This document shows positions 33,930 to 45,270 of a stretch of DNA of 64,000 bases, in pieces. The notes under the pieces were generated by a model that saw nothing but the letters and a program-made list of their open reading frames with translations, was not told the DNA's origin and ran no database searches. How positions within the stretch are numbered: the first letter of the stretch is position 1; each line of letters starts with the position of its first letter. The position numbers and the translations under genes are program-made. The DNA comes from Macrostomum hystrix (taxonomy: Eukaryota; Platyhelminthes; Macrostomidae). The stretch lies in the NCBI GenBank assembly GCA_950097015.1, contig CATNEN010000039.1, forward strand, positions 2,170,001 to 2,234,000. Reading direction: 5' to 3'.

Positions 33930-36900
33930 ATGGGCAAGCGAAAAAAGACGGTCTGCAAAATCATAGCTAGCCACGCTGCAGCAGGGCACGTAAGTGTGCA
34001 CTTTATTTATTCTAATGAAAACTTACATCATTTTACCTTCAATTTTGAACAACGAAAACTTCAATAGTGACAAACTCTGATTCAATTTTGACACAGCGAA
34101 CGACAAAAGTTACACTCTATGCTAAATTCTGTCGAATTTGAATCGGAGTTTGTCACTATTGAAGTTTTCGTTGTTCAAAATTGAGGGTAAAATGGTGTAT
34201 TTGAGAAGGAATCTCAAGGTTCGCATGTATTACACATGATAAACTCTGGTCATAGACAGAAGCTTTTAACAGAAAATATTCAGCCAATTGCCATGCAAAT
34301 CCAGAACAAGGCTAAGTTTTTTCCGCAATATCCAATGAAACAACTTTCATAATCACAAAAATATCATCGTGATATTCAACGATTGTCGTCAAGGTGTCTG
34401 GTGGCAAAAACCGCAAAAATATTCAAACATTTTCTGCTTGCTAAATTTCATCATGTGACCATGTCATTATTATTACGATTGTTACTATTGCTACTACTGT
34501 TGACTATTTAGTATTATAATAAATATAATATAATATGATATAAAGAACAGAAAATTTTCGCTTTTACCCTCAGCCACCACAAAGAAAGCGCCCACGATTG
34601 AACGTCACTGCCACCGAAATCCAGTCAGCGAGCAGTTCAACGAGTTCGACTCAGCTAATGCCGCAGCGAGAGCGCTCGCCAACGCCACCTTTCAAAATTT
34701 CGCACAACCTGTCGCAGCGTCTAGGACCTCCCCGTAGTCCAGAGGGCCATTCAACAACTCGCCTAGTATCAAAATCTCCGCAGCGTTCGCGACAGAATTC
34801 ACAAAAAAGCTCATCGTCTCACTCTCAACAAAGCTCTAAATCGACATCGCAGCCGAAACTTAATCGTCGACAATGCTCGCACTCACCCTCATTATCGCCA
34901 TCCCAGTTGCGCCGTTCCTCCGCCAAGCGTCATCAAAAACAGAAACCCCAGTATGGCCTGCAGTGCAACCCGGTGCATCGCCGAGGAACCCATCGACCCT
35001 TTGGGCGAGGGCGAGGTGGTATCAGGTCTAATGCTTCAGGACCGCATGATAAAGCTTCCTACATAGCCGACTACATAGTCAACGATGCTTCAGCCTTCAT
35101 AACGATGAAACGAACGTGTGATAATCTTCCTGATGAAATCGATGAACGATTTTACCGACTTGGTGCTGGCTACGGGTTGCTAAAGCCAAAAGCACAAGAT
35201 GTATTGAAAGTCACGCTCGTCGCGAAGAGTGAGAGAGATCACAGGGATGAACCTGAAAGCAGCCATGAAAAATTTAAGATCGAAAGCTGCAGACTGGTTA
35301 GTCTTTCGCTCCGCAATGCAGCTGAGTGGCTGGAATTCATTGATGCAACTCGTCTCAGTCTGGAGAAATCCGGCAGCGGCGCCCAAATTGAAGACCTCGG
35401 CAGCCTGTGTTTGATCTGGCCCCAACTGCTGACTTTCGGCAACTTCGACGCCCCTCTGAGTGGCGCCATCGGCCGATTTCTACTGGAACTGCGCCGCCGC
35501 TGCCGCAGGTTTCACCGATGTCGCTGGGACAGCATCAACGACAGCATTCTCGACTCGTTGATGCAACGTGACTGCCTGGGTAGGCTGCTGAGGCCGCTGA
35601 TGTCTGCGGCGATTACTGAAACAGGCAAAGTCGAGAAGGATTTGTCATCCAATGAGGCCGCTGAAGACCAACTTTCTGATGCGAAGATTCCAGTTGGCGG
35701 TCACGAGACTCCGAGTCTGACTAGCGACTCCTTAGTGGCAGAGCATCCGGCACTAGTTACTAAGGAGTCTGAATTTGCTGCTCCCAGCACTTCAAATGTT
35801 TCAGGTAGGACATCATGGCCTGAGTAATTTCTATTCCATGTTACGATGTTTTAGGCAGTTGGTTAGCCTTAAACTCAGGGTTGAGTGGTAGAGCGGTTGA
35901 CATTCATTTGTGACAGCCGTAACGTATCGTAGCCGTACCGTACCGTAGCCCTTTGTGTATCGTATCTGTATGCGTGTGTTCAAGAGTCAACGGAATGGGT
36001 AGAAGTGAATTCCGCTTACTGAGATTCTACTGTTACCAAGTGATGTATGAGTATTTATGAATGATGTACACAGACCTGTGTCTGTGGTAGGTTAATCCGG
36101 TACTCTACTAGGCCATCATTATATGAATTTCTATAAACTTCTATGCTTAGGTGTGCATTAGATAGAGATATAGTTAAAGTTTTTGAATGAGTATGATTAG
36201 ACGTTTAAAAAATAACTGTTAGGAAATGGGCCACACCGTTTCCAGCACGAGTGCTGCGAATAAAACAGGACCCTAACCTAAACACTCACCAAGCTGCACA
36301 AACCTGATCCCTATACAGACCCCTATCTGCATATTCCTTAATTTCAAAAGTTGATGAAGCGCTGAAGCACTTCGGCGATCTGGCCAGGCTGCTGTGCACC
36401 CGAGATGCATCCGTGATGGACCGGACGTTGCTGCCGATGGCTCGAGAATTGGCCTTTGCGGGAACGCTCAACGCGGTGCAGCAGCGGCGTAGTCAACTCC
36501 TGCTGCTTGACCTGATGTCCATCAGCTCCGAAGTGCAGCAGCGACAGCGAGCTCTTGTTGCCCGCGGCTTCAGTATGAACAGCGGCCTCTTGCCGAGCTG
36601 TTCCGAGCTGACTGCGTCAGGAGGATCCGATGGAGATTCCAGCTGGCTCTCGGGACTGCGACCTGCTGTGGAGAAGGGAGCTTACGAAAACACCGATGAC
36701 TATATCGATACAATGTACCGGTGAGCAGGAAGGGAGTGAATCATTGTGACAGACTTCACAAGCACAAGGCGCCTCTCAGTGGCATTTGTGTAATCACAAT
36801 GAAGGTATTGCAGCATAAAAAAATAAAATATCTTTTTTCAGTTTACTACGAGCAGACTGCTTCGACACTTTCCGCCAGAGCATGGAGCATGTCAGGACTG

Positions 36901-39900
36901 GCCGGCTAGTTAACGACGCTGGACTTCGGCTCTACCTAAACGTCAAAGTGCTCTCTGTGAAGGTGTCGACCCGAGGTGCGGCGCTCCGCATTGCAGTCGC
37001 CTTTGACCTGCCACAGGGAGACAGAGGCCCCTCAAACTGGGAAAAATCATCTCGCCTGATGCAAGGAAACCTGCTCTGTCTTTCTCTGGATGAAAAGTTT
37101 GCCGAGCACCTCTGGGCCACTGTGGTGGAGAAGAGGCGGGAAGAATTGACAGCGAAGAAGCGAGTGGTTTGGATCCAACCATGCAGACCTGACGGTACTG
37201 GGGTGTCAGTCGGTGAGGCTCTTATGAACATGCTGCTGAACTCGACAGATGCATCCCGCGGAATGCTTATGCTGGAGTCGCCCACAATGTTCAGATCTTT
37301 CCAACCAGTCCTGGAGAGCCTGAAGAGCCTGTCGGCCGACGATATGCCGTTTGCCGATGTGTTGGCGCTTGCCCATGTTGAGTCTGCATCCGAGCAACCC
37401 GAGTTTGTCCGCAGATATTACAGTTGTGAGCAGTCTGCTCAGATTGGGGTCAATGGGACGAAGGAGAAGCTGCCGTTTATCAAACAGCCCAATGGTCTGT
37501 CTCTGGACCGCTGTCAGACAGAGGCCTTTGCCAACGCCCTCCACCACAAGGTCTACGTTTGTCAGGGTCCTCCGGGGACAGGCAAGACGCTGTTGGGAGT
37601 TCTCATCGCAAAGCAGCTTCTTGAGCTGGATACACTCAAAGGCAGACCGCTGCTGGTATTGTGTTACAAGAATCACGCATTGGACGAGTTTCTGGTGAAG
37701 CTGCTTCCAGAGTACGGGCACCACATGGTGCGGATCGGTGGTCGCTCTCAGGACAGCCGTCTGGACAACATTGGCTTGGTGGTGCTTAGAAGGGAAAAAA
37801 AAGTGAAGAGACCAGTGCGCAACCTCTTGTGTGAGCTTCAAGAAAACTGGCAAGGCCTGAAGGACTGTCTCGAGCACATTGACGGCCTGTTCGAAAAGCC
37901 CGCAAGAGCGATAATGAACTCATGCAATTATCAGCAGCTCTACAGTATTATCCACCGCTCTCGACAAAGACTGTGGGGAGAATATGCCCAGATGCTCAAT
38001 CATCTCAAATCTGTTCCACCACCGGAGCTGTATAAGGAAATCAGACAGTCTGAACTCAGCCAGACTGTCTTTGACTTGTGCGTTCACTCATTTCTGCCGA
38101 ACCTGGCCGAATCGTTACAAAATAAGTCACCGAAGCCTTGGAGGATCCGATTTCCTAAAATAAAAAATGAGCCCACCAAGAACCAAGTGAAAGAAGAAGC
38201 CGAAAAGAACCCACCGGCAAATGAAAATGTCAACGAAAATGATGACAGCGAGGAAGTTCAGGAGCGCGAGGAGCAGTTGGCAGCGGCGTCTCGTTTCGAC
38301 GGCCCGAATACTAGCTCGGAGCTAATGCAGCTCAATTTGAACTTGTTAAGTGGGTCCAAAATGTACCTGGACAGCGATATCAAGTCAAACAGCAAGAGTA
38401 ATTGGGCTCAAAATCTGCTTTCCCGATTTCCAACGTACCTAGATCCCACAGAGCAATGGCTGTTCTTCCAACTCGTCCTGGACAAGGCGATGCAGGACGC
38501 CAAGGAGACTGTTAGGCAGCACGTGGAGCGGATCACGGAGATCGAAGCTGAGCTTGAGAAGGTCAACATTGAAGCTGACGCTGAGATTCTCTCTCAAAAG
38601 CGAGTCATTGGCATGACCATCACGGGTGCATCCATCCACAAAGAGCTGCTTGACGCACTGAAGCCCGCAGTGGTGATTCTTGAAGAGGCTGCTGAGGTGA
38701 GCGAGCCGCAGCTCTTGGCCTGTCTCGGTCCACATACGGAGCAGCTCATTCTTATTGGCGATCACAAACAGCTGAAGCCACAAACTGAAAGCTACACCTT
38801 GGCTAAGGACTACCATCTGGACTTGTCCATGATGGAGCGGCTGATAATCAACGGCATCAAGTTCGATCAACTGGAGCTGCAGAATCGGATGCGGCCTGAG
38901 TTCAGCAACCTGCTTAGGGACATCTATCCGAACCTGCGAGACAATCATGTCGTTGTGCACCGACAACTGCAACCAGCATGCCTTGTCAATTCAATGTTTT
39001 TCTGGACACATACTGAGCTGGAGACTGAAGAACCTGGGCGTCATGGTGCGGTTAACAAAGAAGAAGCCGAGAGGTGTGTTCGTCTAGCAAAATTCCTCGT
39101 TGAGCAGGGGTGCTCTCCGGACCGCATCACGATCCTGTGCGCATACAGACGCCAGACCAGTCTCGTCAGGCGTTCAGTGCACTCAGCCCTTGCACCTCTC
39201 TGTCTACAGCACCAGCAACAGAAATCAGAAGAGGATTCAGGCAACAGACAATCAGAACAAACGATGGAAGTGAAGGTGCACACAATCGATTTGTATCAAG
39301 GCGACGAAAATGACGTTGTGATTGTGTCTCTTGTACGCTCAAATCCCAGCAACACTATCGGCTTCCTGAAGACGATGAATAGACGCTGCGTTGCTCAGTC
39401 CAGAGCTCGGCTTGCGATGGTGTTTGTAGGAAATGCTGACTGCATCTACGCCAGCAAGAGTGGAACCGTCTGGAGACCCCTTATTGACGCAATGCGACTG
39501 CAGAACTGCTTGGGTCCCGCGATTCCACTGAGATGCCCAGATCACCCTGACACTATTGTTCTAGCCTCTGGGATCGACCAAGTGCCGCTGGATTCACCAT
39601 TCTGTGAGCAGATCTGTGGGCATCTCATGCCGTGCGGAGTTCATCAGTGCACGAAAATCTGTCAGCCGAAACATGAATCTGACCACAAAGAATGCAAGGA
39701 AGCAGTTACTTTTCGATATCCGGAATGTGGACACGAAGGAATTAGGTTCTGCTATCAGCAAGTCGAGGAAGTTCCCTGCACGAAAGTTGTCGACTTTGTG
39801 TTTTCTGACTGCGGACACAAAACTGAGAAGAAATGCGGCATGCCCGACGGATATTTGAAGTGCCGTGAAGCATGCAACAGGAGGCTTCCATGTGGTCACA

Positions 39901-41753
39901 CCTGTAAATTGAAATGCGTTGACGTGTGCTCGTCAAAACAATGCAATGAAATCGTTCCACTGGAGTACCCCTGCAAGCACAAGATCAACACGAGATGCTT
40001 TGAGGACAGGAGTTCCATGACCTGCAAGAAAATTTGCACCCACTTCTTAGTCTGCGGTCATCCTCGCACTCACGAATGTAGCAGTGATTACTGGTTGAAA
40101 CCATGCAAAGCTACAGCCAGCTATACTTACCCAGACTGCGGACACAAAGTTTCGCGACCATGCTGCGAGTTAAAAGATTTGGAGGGCGGACTGCTGCCTC
40201 AACCGCCATGCCAAAAGAAGTGCGAGCGGCATCTGCCAATGTGCCCGTTCAAGCACAGCTGCACAGCTACATGCAATGTCGACTGCAGCACAGTAAAGTG
40301 CTTAGTGAAGATCAAGTTTAGAATGACGTCCTGCCAGCACGAGATGGAGCGAGAGTGTTGGGAGCCAGAAGAGAGTGTTGAGTGCAGCAATGTATGTGGA
40401 AAGTTACTTGAAGGCTGTGGGCACTATTGCAGTCAACCTTGCTCTGAGCCATGCAACCCGGGAAAATGCGAGACATGCAAAATTGTCAAATACGAACTGG
40501 AGAAGGCAGGGAAGCTCATGGCACTCGAAGCCATCAGAAAAGCTGCACAGAGTGAGCTCGAAAAGCTGAACGCGACCGATGGCATTCTGCGAACAGCGAT
40601 TCGAACGATTCTAGATCGCAACACAGATGCTTCTGAGTTCCTGGATGTAGCAGACAAAGTCGTGAGGTTTGTGCAGCCTGAGCATGGGTGGCACCCTAGA
40701 GTAACTCGAGTTGAGAAAGTCTCCAATCCATTTCTGCTCCGAGGTTTTTTCGAATTCAAGGCAACCGAAGCTGTGGACCCAACCCGAGTCGAGGACAAGT
40801 TTCATGGTACATCTGCCCAGGCTCTGGAATGCATCATCAAGGATGGCTTCAGACTGCCTGAAAAGAAAGGCATGTACGGCGCAGGGATCTACTTTGCTAC
40901 TGATTCATCCAAAAGCAGTCAGAGGATGTACACAAAGGACTCAAACATGCTGCTGCTGTGTTCAGTGGTCATAGGCCGATCAAAGACGGTAACACAAGCG
41001 ACGGACAACTACTCCTCACATCAGCAGCTAAAGAGCGAAGGCTTTGACTCTCTTTTTGCATCACGAGGAACCAAGTCTATTGGCGGCGTTCTATTTGATG
41101 AGTATGTGGTGTTTGATGTCCGCCAAGCACTGCCAAAGTACATTGTGCATTATGACAATCTCGCAGCCGCTCCACGGCTTCCAACGCTGATGTCCGGTGG
41201 TTCTAAACTTGTGAAGATCAAGCCAATTCGTTACAGGGAACATGACAATCCTGACAGTTGGCACTTTTCAGCCGTGCAGGCCGAATACAGCAGAGTAGAC
41301 GGCACTGTTAGTCGCTTCGGCCAGATCACGGAGGTGTGGGTGAATCGCAACCCTAATCTTGAGGCAAAGTTCGAGGCCAAGCGCAGCGAGTTCGAGGCAA
41401 AGTACGGCGGTGAGGCGAGCCGTTTCGTGTTCGCCTTTCACGGAACATCGCGGGCCAACGCCGAGGCCATCTTTCGGGAGAACTTCCGACTAGAAAAGTG
41501 CGTGCGCATGGCGTGCGGACCAGGAGTTTACTTCTCAGAGTTCACGGAGGTGTCGCAGCAGTACGGAGACGCCCTGCTTCTGTGCAAGCTGCTGCTAGGC
41601 AAGGAGGTGGACCATCCAGCGCCGTCGGACTCCGGCCACGACACCATCCGGGTGGGGAACTCGGGACAGCGCTACCAGATGCTGATCATCAACAACCCGG
41701 ACCAGATCATGCCGCTGTACCGTGTCATCACGGACAAGAAGTTCAGAGAGTGA
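33930..41753 (+). CDS. ZNFX1-like SF1 helicase with NF-X1 zinc fingers and two PARP domains (2,190 aa)
   Basis: Exons 33930-33989, 34574-35804, 36351-36720 and 36842-41753 join in phase. Order: Ser/Arg-rich disordered N terminus (about aa 30-135); helicase with Walker A GPPGTGKT (aa 796), Walker B EEAAEV (aa 1166), GDHKQLKP (aa 1192), QNRMRPEFS (aa 1233), DLYQGDENDVV (aa 1365) and VAQSRARLAM (aa 1402); a Cys/His-rich array of NF-X1 fingers (about aa 1473-1767); PARP domain 1 from about aa 1855 with FHGTS (aa 1873), GAGIYFAT and a DEYVVFD box, so the His-Tyr-Glu triad is complete; PARP domain 2 with FHGTS (aa 2086) and GPGVYFS, but MLIINNPDQ where Glu is expected. ZNFX1 proteins act in RNA defence and small-RNA inheritance; the PARP pair replaces the C-terminal RZ finger of vertebrate ZNFX1. 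The 20-aa exon 1 is the least certain part; Met in exon 2 (34657) is an alternative start. AATAAA at 41983 is a likely polyadenylation signal. Confidence 0.9.
34026..34198. repeat. Foldback 6, in helicase-PARP intron 1
   Basis: Arms of about 60 bases (34026-34086 and 34138-34198), nearly perfect complements: CATTTTACC-TCAATTTTGAA, CAACGAAAACTTCAATAGTG, ACAAACTC. The loop is about 50 bases. It will be transcribed with the gene and can fold into a long RNA hairpin. Confidence 0.93.
34210..34500 (+). mobile_element. MITE copy 2 (fragment)
   Basis: Shares with copies 1 and 3 the interior CAATGAAACAACTTTCATAA, TATTCAACGATT, GTGTCTGGTGGCAAAAACC and ATTTCATCATGTGACCATGT. No clear ends. It lies in intron 1 of the helicase-PARP gene next to foldback 6. 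Confidence 0.7.
35805..36350 (+). other. Intron 2 of the helicase-PARP gene
   Basis: Holds a run of TACCGTAGCCGTACCGT-like short repeats (35930-35960). The sequence GAGTGGTAGAGCGGTTGACAT resembles a tRNA A box, and a later stretch faintly resembles the SINE family. No coding seen. Confidence 0.35.
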
Positions 41754-41982
41754 GATGGAACTGCAGTTCTGTATTTTCGTGCTGTTTGCTCTGTTTTTCA
41801 GTTATTTGTTAAAAGTCCCATACGGTGCGTGAATATTTGTCGATAGACTAAAATCATTAGATTGTGAGAAGGATATTTAGAAAATGGTAGACGAAGGACA
41901 ACACACAGTAGATCATTTCTTGCTAAGCTGACTCACAAACATACTTATATATGATAAGTTTACAAGCTCAATTTGAAATCAG

Positions 41983-41988
41983 AATAAA
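41983..41988 (+). terminator. Polyadenylation signal, helicase-PARP gene
   Basis: AATAAA, 230 bases after the stop codon and the first such hexamer there. Confidence 0.55.
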
Positions 41989-42133
41989 CTATAAACTATT
42001 CCTCCCAATTATTGCCCCTACTCCATTAATAACGTATTTTTTCTAGTAGTGCATATTATTATAAACGTAACTTTAATCTTAGCTATCTTTTGTACCTTTT
42101 GTATTCTCGGTCTGCATTTTACAATAATTGTCT

Positions 42134-42325
42134 CTAACAGTTTAATAAGTAGAACTCTAATTCGATGATTATGCACCGCTTCTAACAGTTTAATCAGTAG
42201 AACTCTAATTCGATGATTATGCACCGCTTCTAACAGTTTAATCAGTAGAACTCTAATTCGATGATTATGCACCGCTTCTAACAGTTTAATCAGTAGAACT
42301 CTAATTCGATGATTATGCACCGCTT
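42134..42325. repeat. 48-bp minisatellite
   Basis: Four copies of a 48-bp unit starting CTAACAGTTTAATCAGTAGA; the first is slightly diverged. Confidence 0.93.
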
Positions 42326-42477
42326 GATGATCCATATTTAAACGATTCGAATTATTTTCCATTGTGACCATAAATAAAATATTTTCAAATATTTTCCTGA
42401 AAAGCAATTTCAAATGTGTTCAAATTACGAAAGTTTCAAAATCGCATTCCATTTAGCTCGTACCCTGAACAAATTCT

Positions 42478-43240
42478 GAGTCTTTGAAAGAGTCTGGGAA
42501 ATCGAGTTGATCTTGAGTCCCTGAAGAATCAGATAAATTGAATTGATCCTGATTCTGAGTCCCTGAAGAATCAGAGAAGTTGAGTTGATCCTGAGTCCAT
42601 GAAGAATCTGGAAGTTGAGTTGATCCTTGATACCTGAACATATTCTGAGTCCCAGAAGAATCAGAGAAGTTGAGTTGATCCTGAGTCCATGAAGAATCTG
42701 GAAAGTTGAGTTGATCCTGAGTCCATGAAGAATCTGGAAAGTTGAGTTGATCCTGAGTCCATGAAGAATCTGGAAAGTTGAGTTGATCCTGAGTCCATGA
42801 AGAATCTGGAAAGTTGAGTTGATCCTGAGTCCATGAAGAATCTGGAAAGTTGAGTTGATCCTGAGTCCATGAAGAATCTGGAAAGTTGAGTTGATCCTGA
42901 GTCCATGAAGAATCTGGAAAGTTGAGTTGATCCTGAGTCCATAAATAATCTGGAAAGTTGAGTTGATCCTGAGTCCCTGAAGAATCAGATAAATTGAATT
43001 GATCCTGATTCTGAGTCCCTGAAGAATCAGAGAAGTTGAGTTGATCCTGAGTCCATGAAGAATCTGGAAGTTGAGTTGATCCTTGATACCTGAACATATT
43101 CTGAGTCCCAGAAGAATCAGAGAAGTTGAGTTGATCCTGAGTCCATGAAGAATCTGGAAAGTTGAGTTGATCCTGAGTCCATGAAGAATCTGGAAAGTTG
43201 AGTTGTTCCTGAGTCCATGAATAATCTGACAAATTGAGAC
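42478..43240. repeat. 36-bp minisatellite with duplicated higher-order block
   Basis: Units of type TTGAGTTGATCCTGAGTCCA plus TGAAGAATCTGGAAAG, about 21 copies. A block with unit variants (DNA of about 160 bp, containing CCTTGATACCTGAACATATT) occurs at about 42520-42680 and again at about 43000-43160. Minus-strand frames of 259-298 codons arise because the unit is a multiple of three; no spliced unique domain is attached. Confidence 0.92.
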
Positions 43241-43384
43241 CTGATTAAACCTTAATTGATCCAACCAGACAAGCTTAATTCTCATAAGCACGTATCGCGG
43301 TTTGTCTATGGGCAAAAGCATTTGCGGTCTCCCAGCTTAAACGCTGAGCTCGCAAAGCGATTTCAGAGCTCAGAAAATTTCGGC

Positions 43385-45065
43385 ATGTTTGACCAGTTGA
43401 GCAGTTCGGATGCGCCTCGGCAGCTGTGCTACAGAAACTGCCCGAGAACCGCCGCGTCAGTCAAGAGCAGCCCGGCTGACTTGAAGGCAAATGAAAAACT
43501 CCTGAAGTCTGCGTCGGAGATCCAGCTACCGGCTGAGTTTCAGCATGATGACTCGGGTGAGCCAGTTCTTTAGCTTCAAGGCATCACAGTCAGTTGGCTT
43601 TTGTTAATGTTTGCACCTGTAAACAGCTCATAGACTCCTATTGAACCCATCAACACTAGGAAGGCATGTTTACCTGGCCCGGAAGCGGCCCTGCTACCTG
43701 CTGTTTCGGATCAAAAGTTCGTATTGCCGGGTGCTGCGAAATTACTTCATAGCCAACACTACAAAGCTATCTGTCATCAAGGGCGACTACTGTGGCATTG
43801 CGCCTAAGGTGAGGGTCAAATCCGCTTTGTGAGCACTGGTGAAGTTGTACACTGTGAGTCGTCAGTTACGGGTGTTTCCTGTTAGGCACTGATTCAGACT
43901 GTTGAGGTTAGATAGGCACTCATAACTATGAACTGATCTCGTAGGTGTTCGACATGAAGGTCAACGAGCTAGATCCCAGTCTATCTATGGGTCTACTCCG
44001 ATTTGCCAGCACCGAGCAGGCCTACAGATTTGTCATCGACGAGAGTCGAATGTCTAGTCAAGACTTTGCGGGTAGCTACGATGTCTGGTGCCTGACGCTC
44101 TGCCAGCCCGACAGGTCCTTGGTGCCAAGCCCCGCCGATTCCAGGAAGTTGATAAGTGGCATGTGCGCCTTCAACTTGATTGTGGTGCGCAGCTATGCTC
44201 TGCTTCATGATGCCTCTGACGTCTCGCCAGACGAGCTGGTCGCTATTCAAGCTGAGATAGTCAAGTTGAAGGTGAGTCTGTTGCGGTCAGGGAGGTAAGA
44301 TGAGTCCTACTTGTTCGTTCTGCTGCAAGTGATATACCGTCCTCCGATTTGGCTTAATTCATGGCGTCCATGGTAATTCCATGGAATTTCCTTTCTTGGT
44401 GCCCGGAAGGAACTATTAGTAAGTGGGAGTTGTGGGAGTTTAGACGTGTCAGAGGGAAAGAGATTAAAAGGAGGAAGTAACGAAAGAGAGACGAACGGCT
44501 GGCCAATCAGCGACCAGGAAGAGAAGAGAGAGTTAGGTTAGATAACATGTGAAGGGAGGTAGAGAGGAGAAAGTCCAGTAATAAATTAAGTAATTTCTAA
44601 GAGAAAGGATAAGAAATAACAAATGCTGTTGCTTGGTAGATAGTCTTTGTGGTAATTTTCAAAATATTTTTCGTCATGAGGTGAATTCGAAACTATTGGC
44701 CAGCGAAATAATTCGATTGCAACGCTTTTCAGAATCGTCTAGAGGCCTGCCTAGCAACTGCGGAGAGCTTTGGTGGCCGTCTGGTTGTCATGGCAACGTC
44801 AAACCCGGACGAATACGACAGCAGCAGAGCCGACGGCGGCCTCGGCATCGCTGTCCGGATCCGGGGCTTTCCGCACCCGAATCCGCACGGTGAGCCCGGA
44901 AAACTGGTCTACCTGAGCCAGTGGACCGGCCTGCGCCAGTTCTGGCAGTGGATGGACGGCCAAGATGGCCAGGAGCTCCGGCACTGTCTGAACGAGCTGG
45001 CCGGCGCGGGCTTCGAGTCCATGCTGTTCACAGCCTGTCTGGACTTTCACATCATCGAATCCTAA
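43385..45065 (+). CDS. Unrecognised protein (4 exons, 326 aa)
   Basis: Exons 43385-43556, 43660-43808, 43945-44271 and 44733-45065 join in phase. I chose ATG 43385 (MFDQLSSSDAPR); an upstream in-frame ATG at 43256 would add 43 residues next to the minisatellite. Visible: a Ser/Lys-rich N terminus; a globular part from VYLARKRPCYLLFRIKSSYC through DYCGIAPKVFDMKVNEL; the helix DVSPDELVAIQAEIVKLK; and a C-terminal section with LGIAVRIRGFPHPNPHGEPG and LSQWTGLRQFWQWMDG, ending in DFHIIES. No catalytic motif, signal peptide or membrane segment is evident. Codon use is GC-rich like the other genes here, which supports a real gene. Confidence 0.65.
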
Positions 45066-45270
45066 TTAACAATGCGCTGCTTCCCAACTCTATTTGCTAG
45101 TTGCTAGGGCCCTATTAATCAGTAGGTGAGTAGAGAAATCAAGCCATCGCAATGCAAGGTAGAATTTTCAATAGTCAGTTTTTTTCTCAGTACTGCATGC
45201 ATGCAATCTGCACTAAAACTTCGGATGCACGGCACATTCTGTAAATTTAATTTGCTTTACTTCCTGGCAG

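Noticed and set aside
35880-36120. Possible second SINE or tRNA gene (GAGTGGTAGAGCGGTTGACAT)
   Set aside because: The A-box-like start is not followed by a convincing B box or a foldable tRNA; similarity to the SINE body is too weak.
39041-40805. Several minus-strand frames of 80-121 codons opposite the helicase-PARP exon
   Set aside because: Shadow frames of a strongly supported plus-strand coding exon.
42425-43321. Minus-strand frames of 298 and 259 codons
   Set aside because: The 36-bp unit is a multiple of three, so two frames are open over the same array; no exon or domain is attached.
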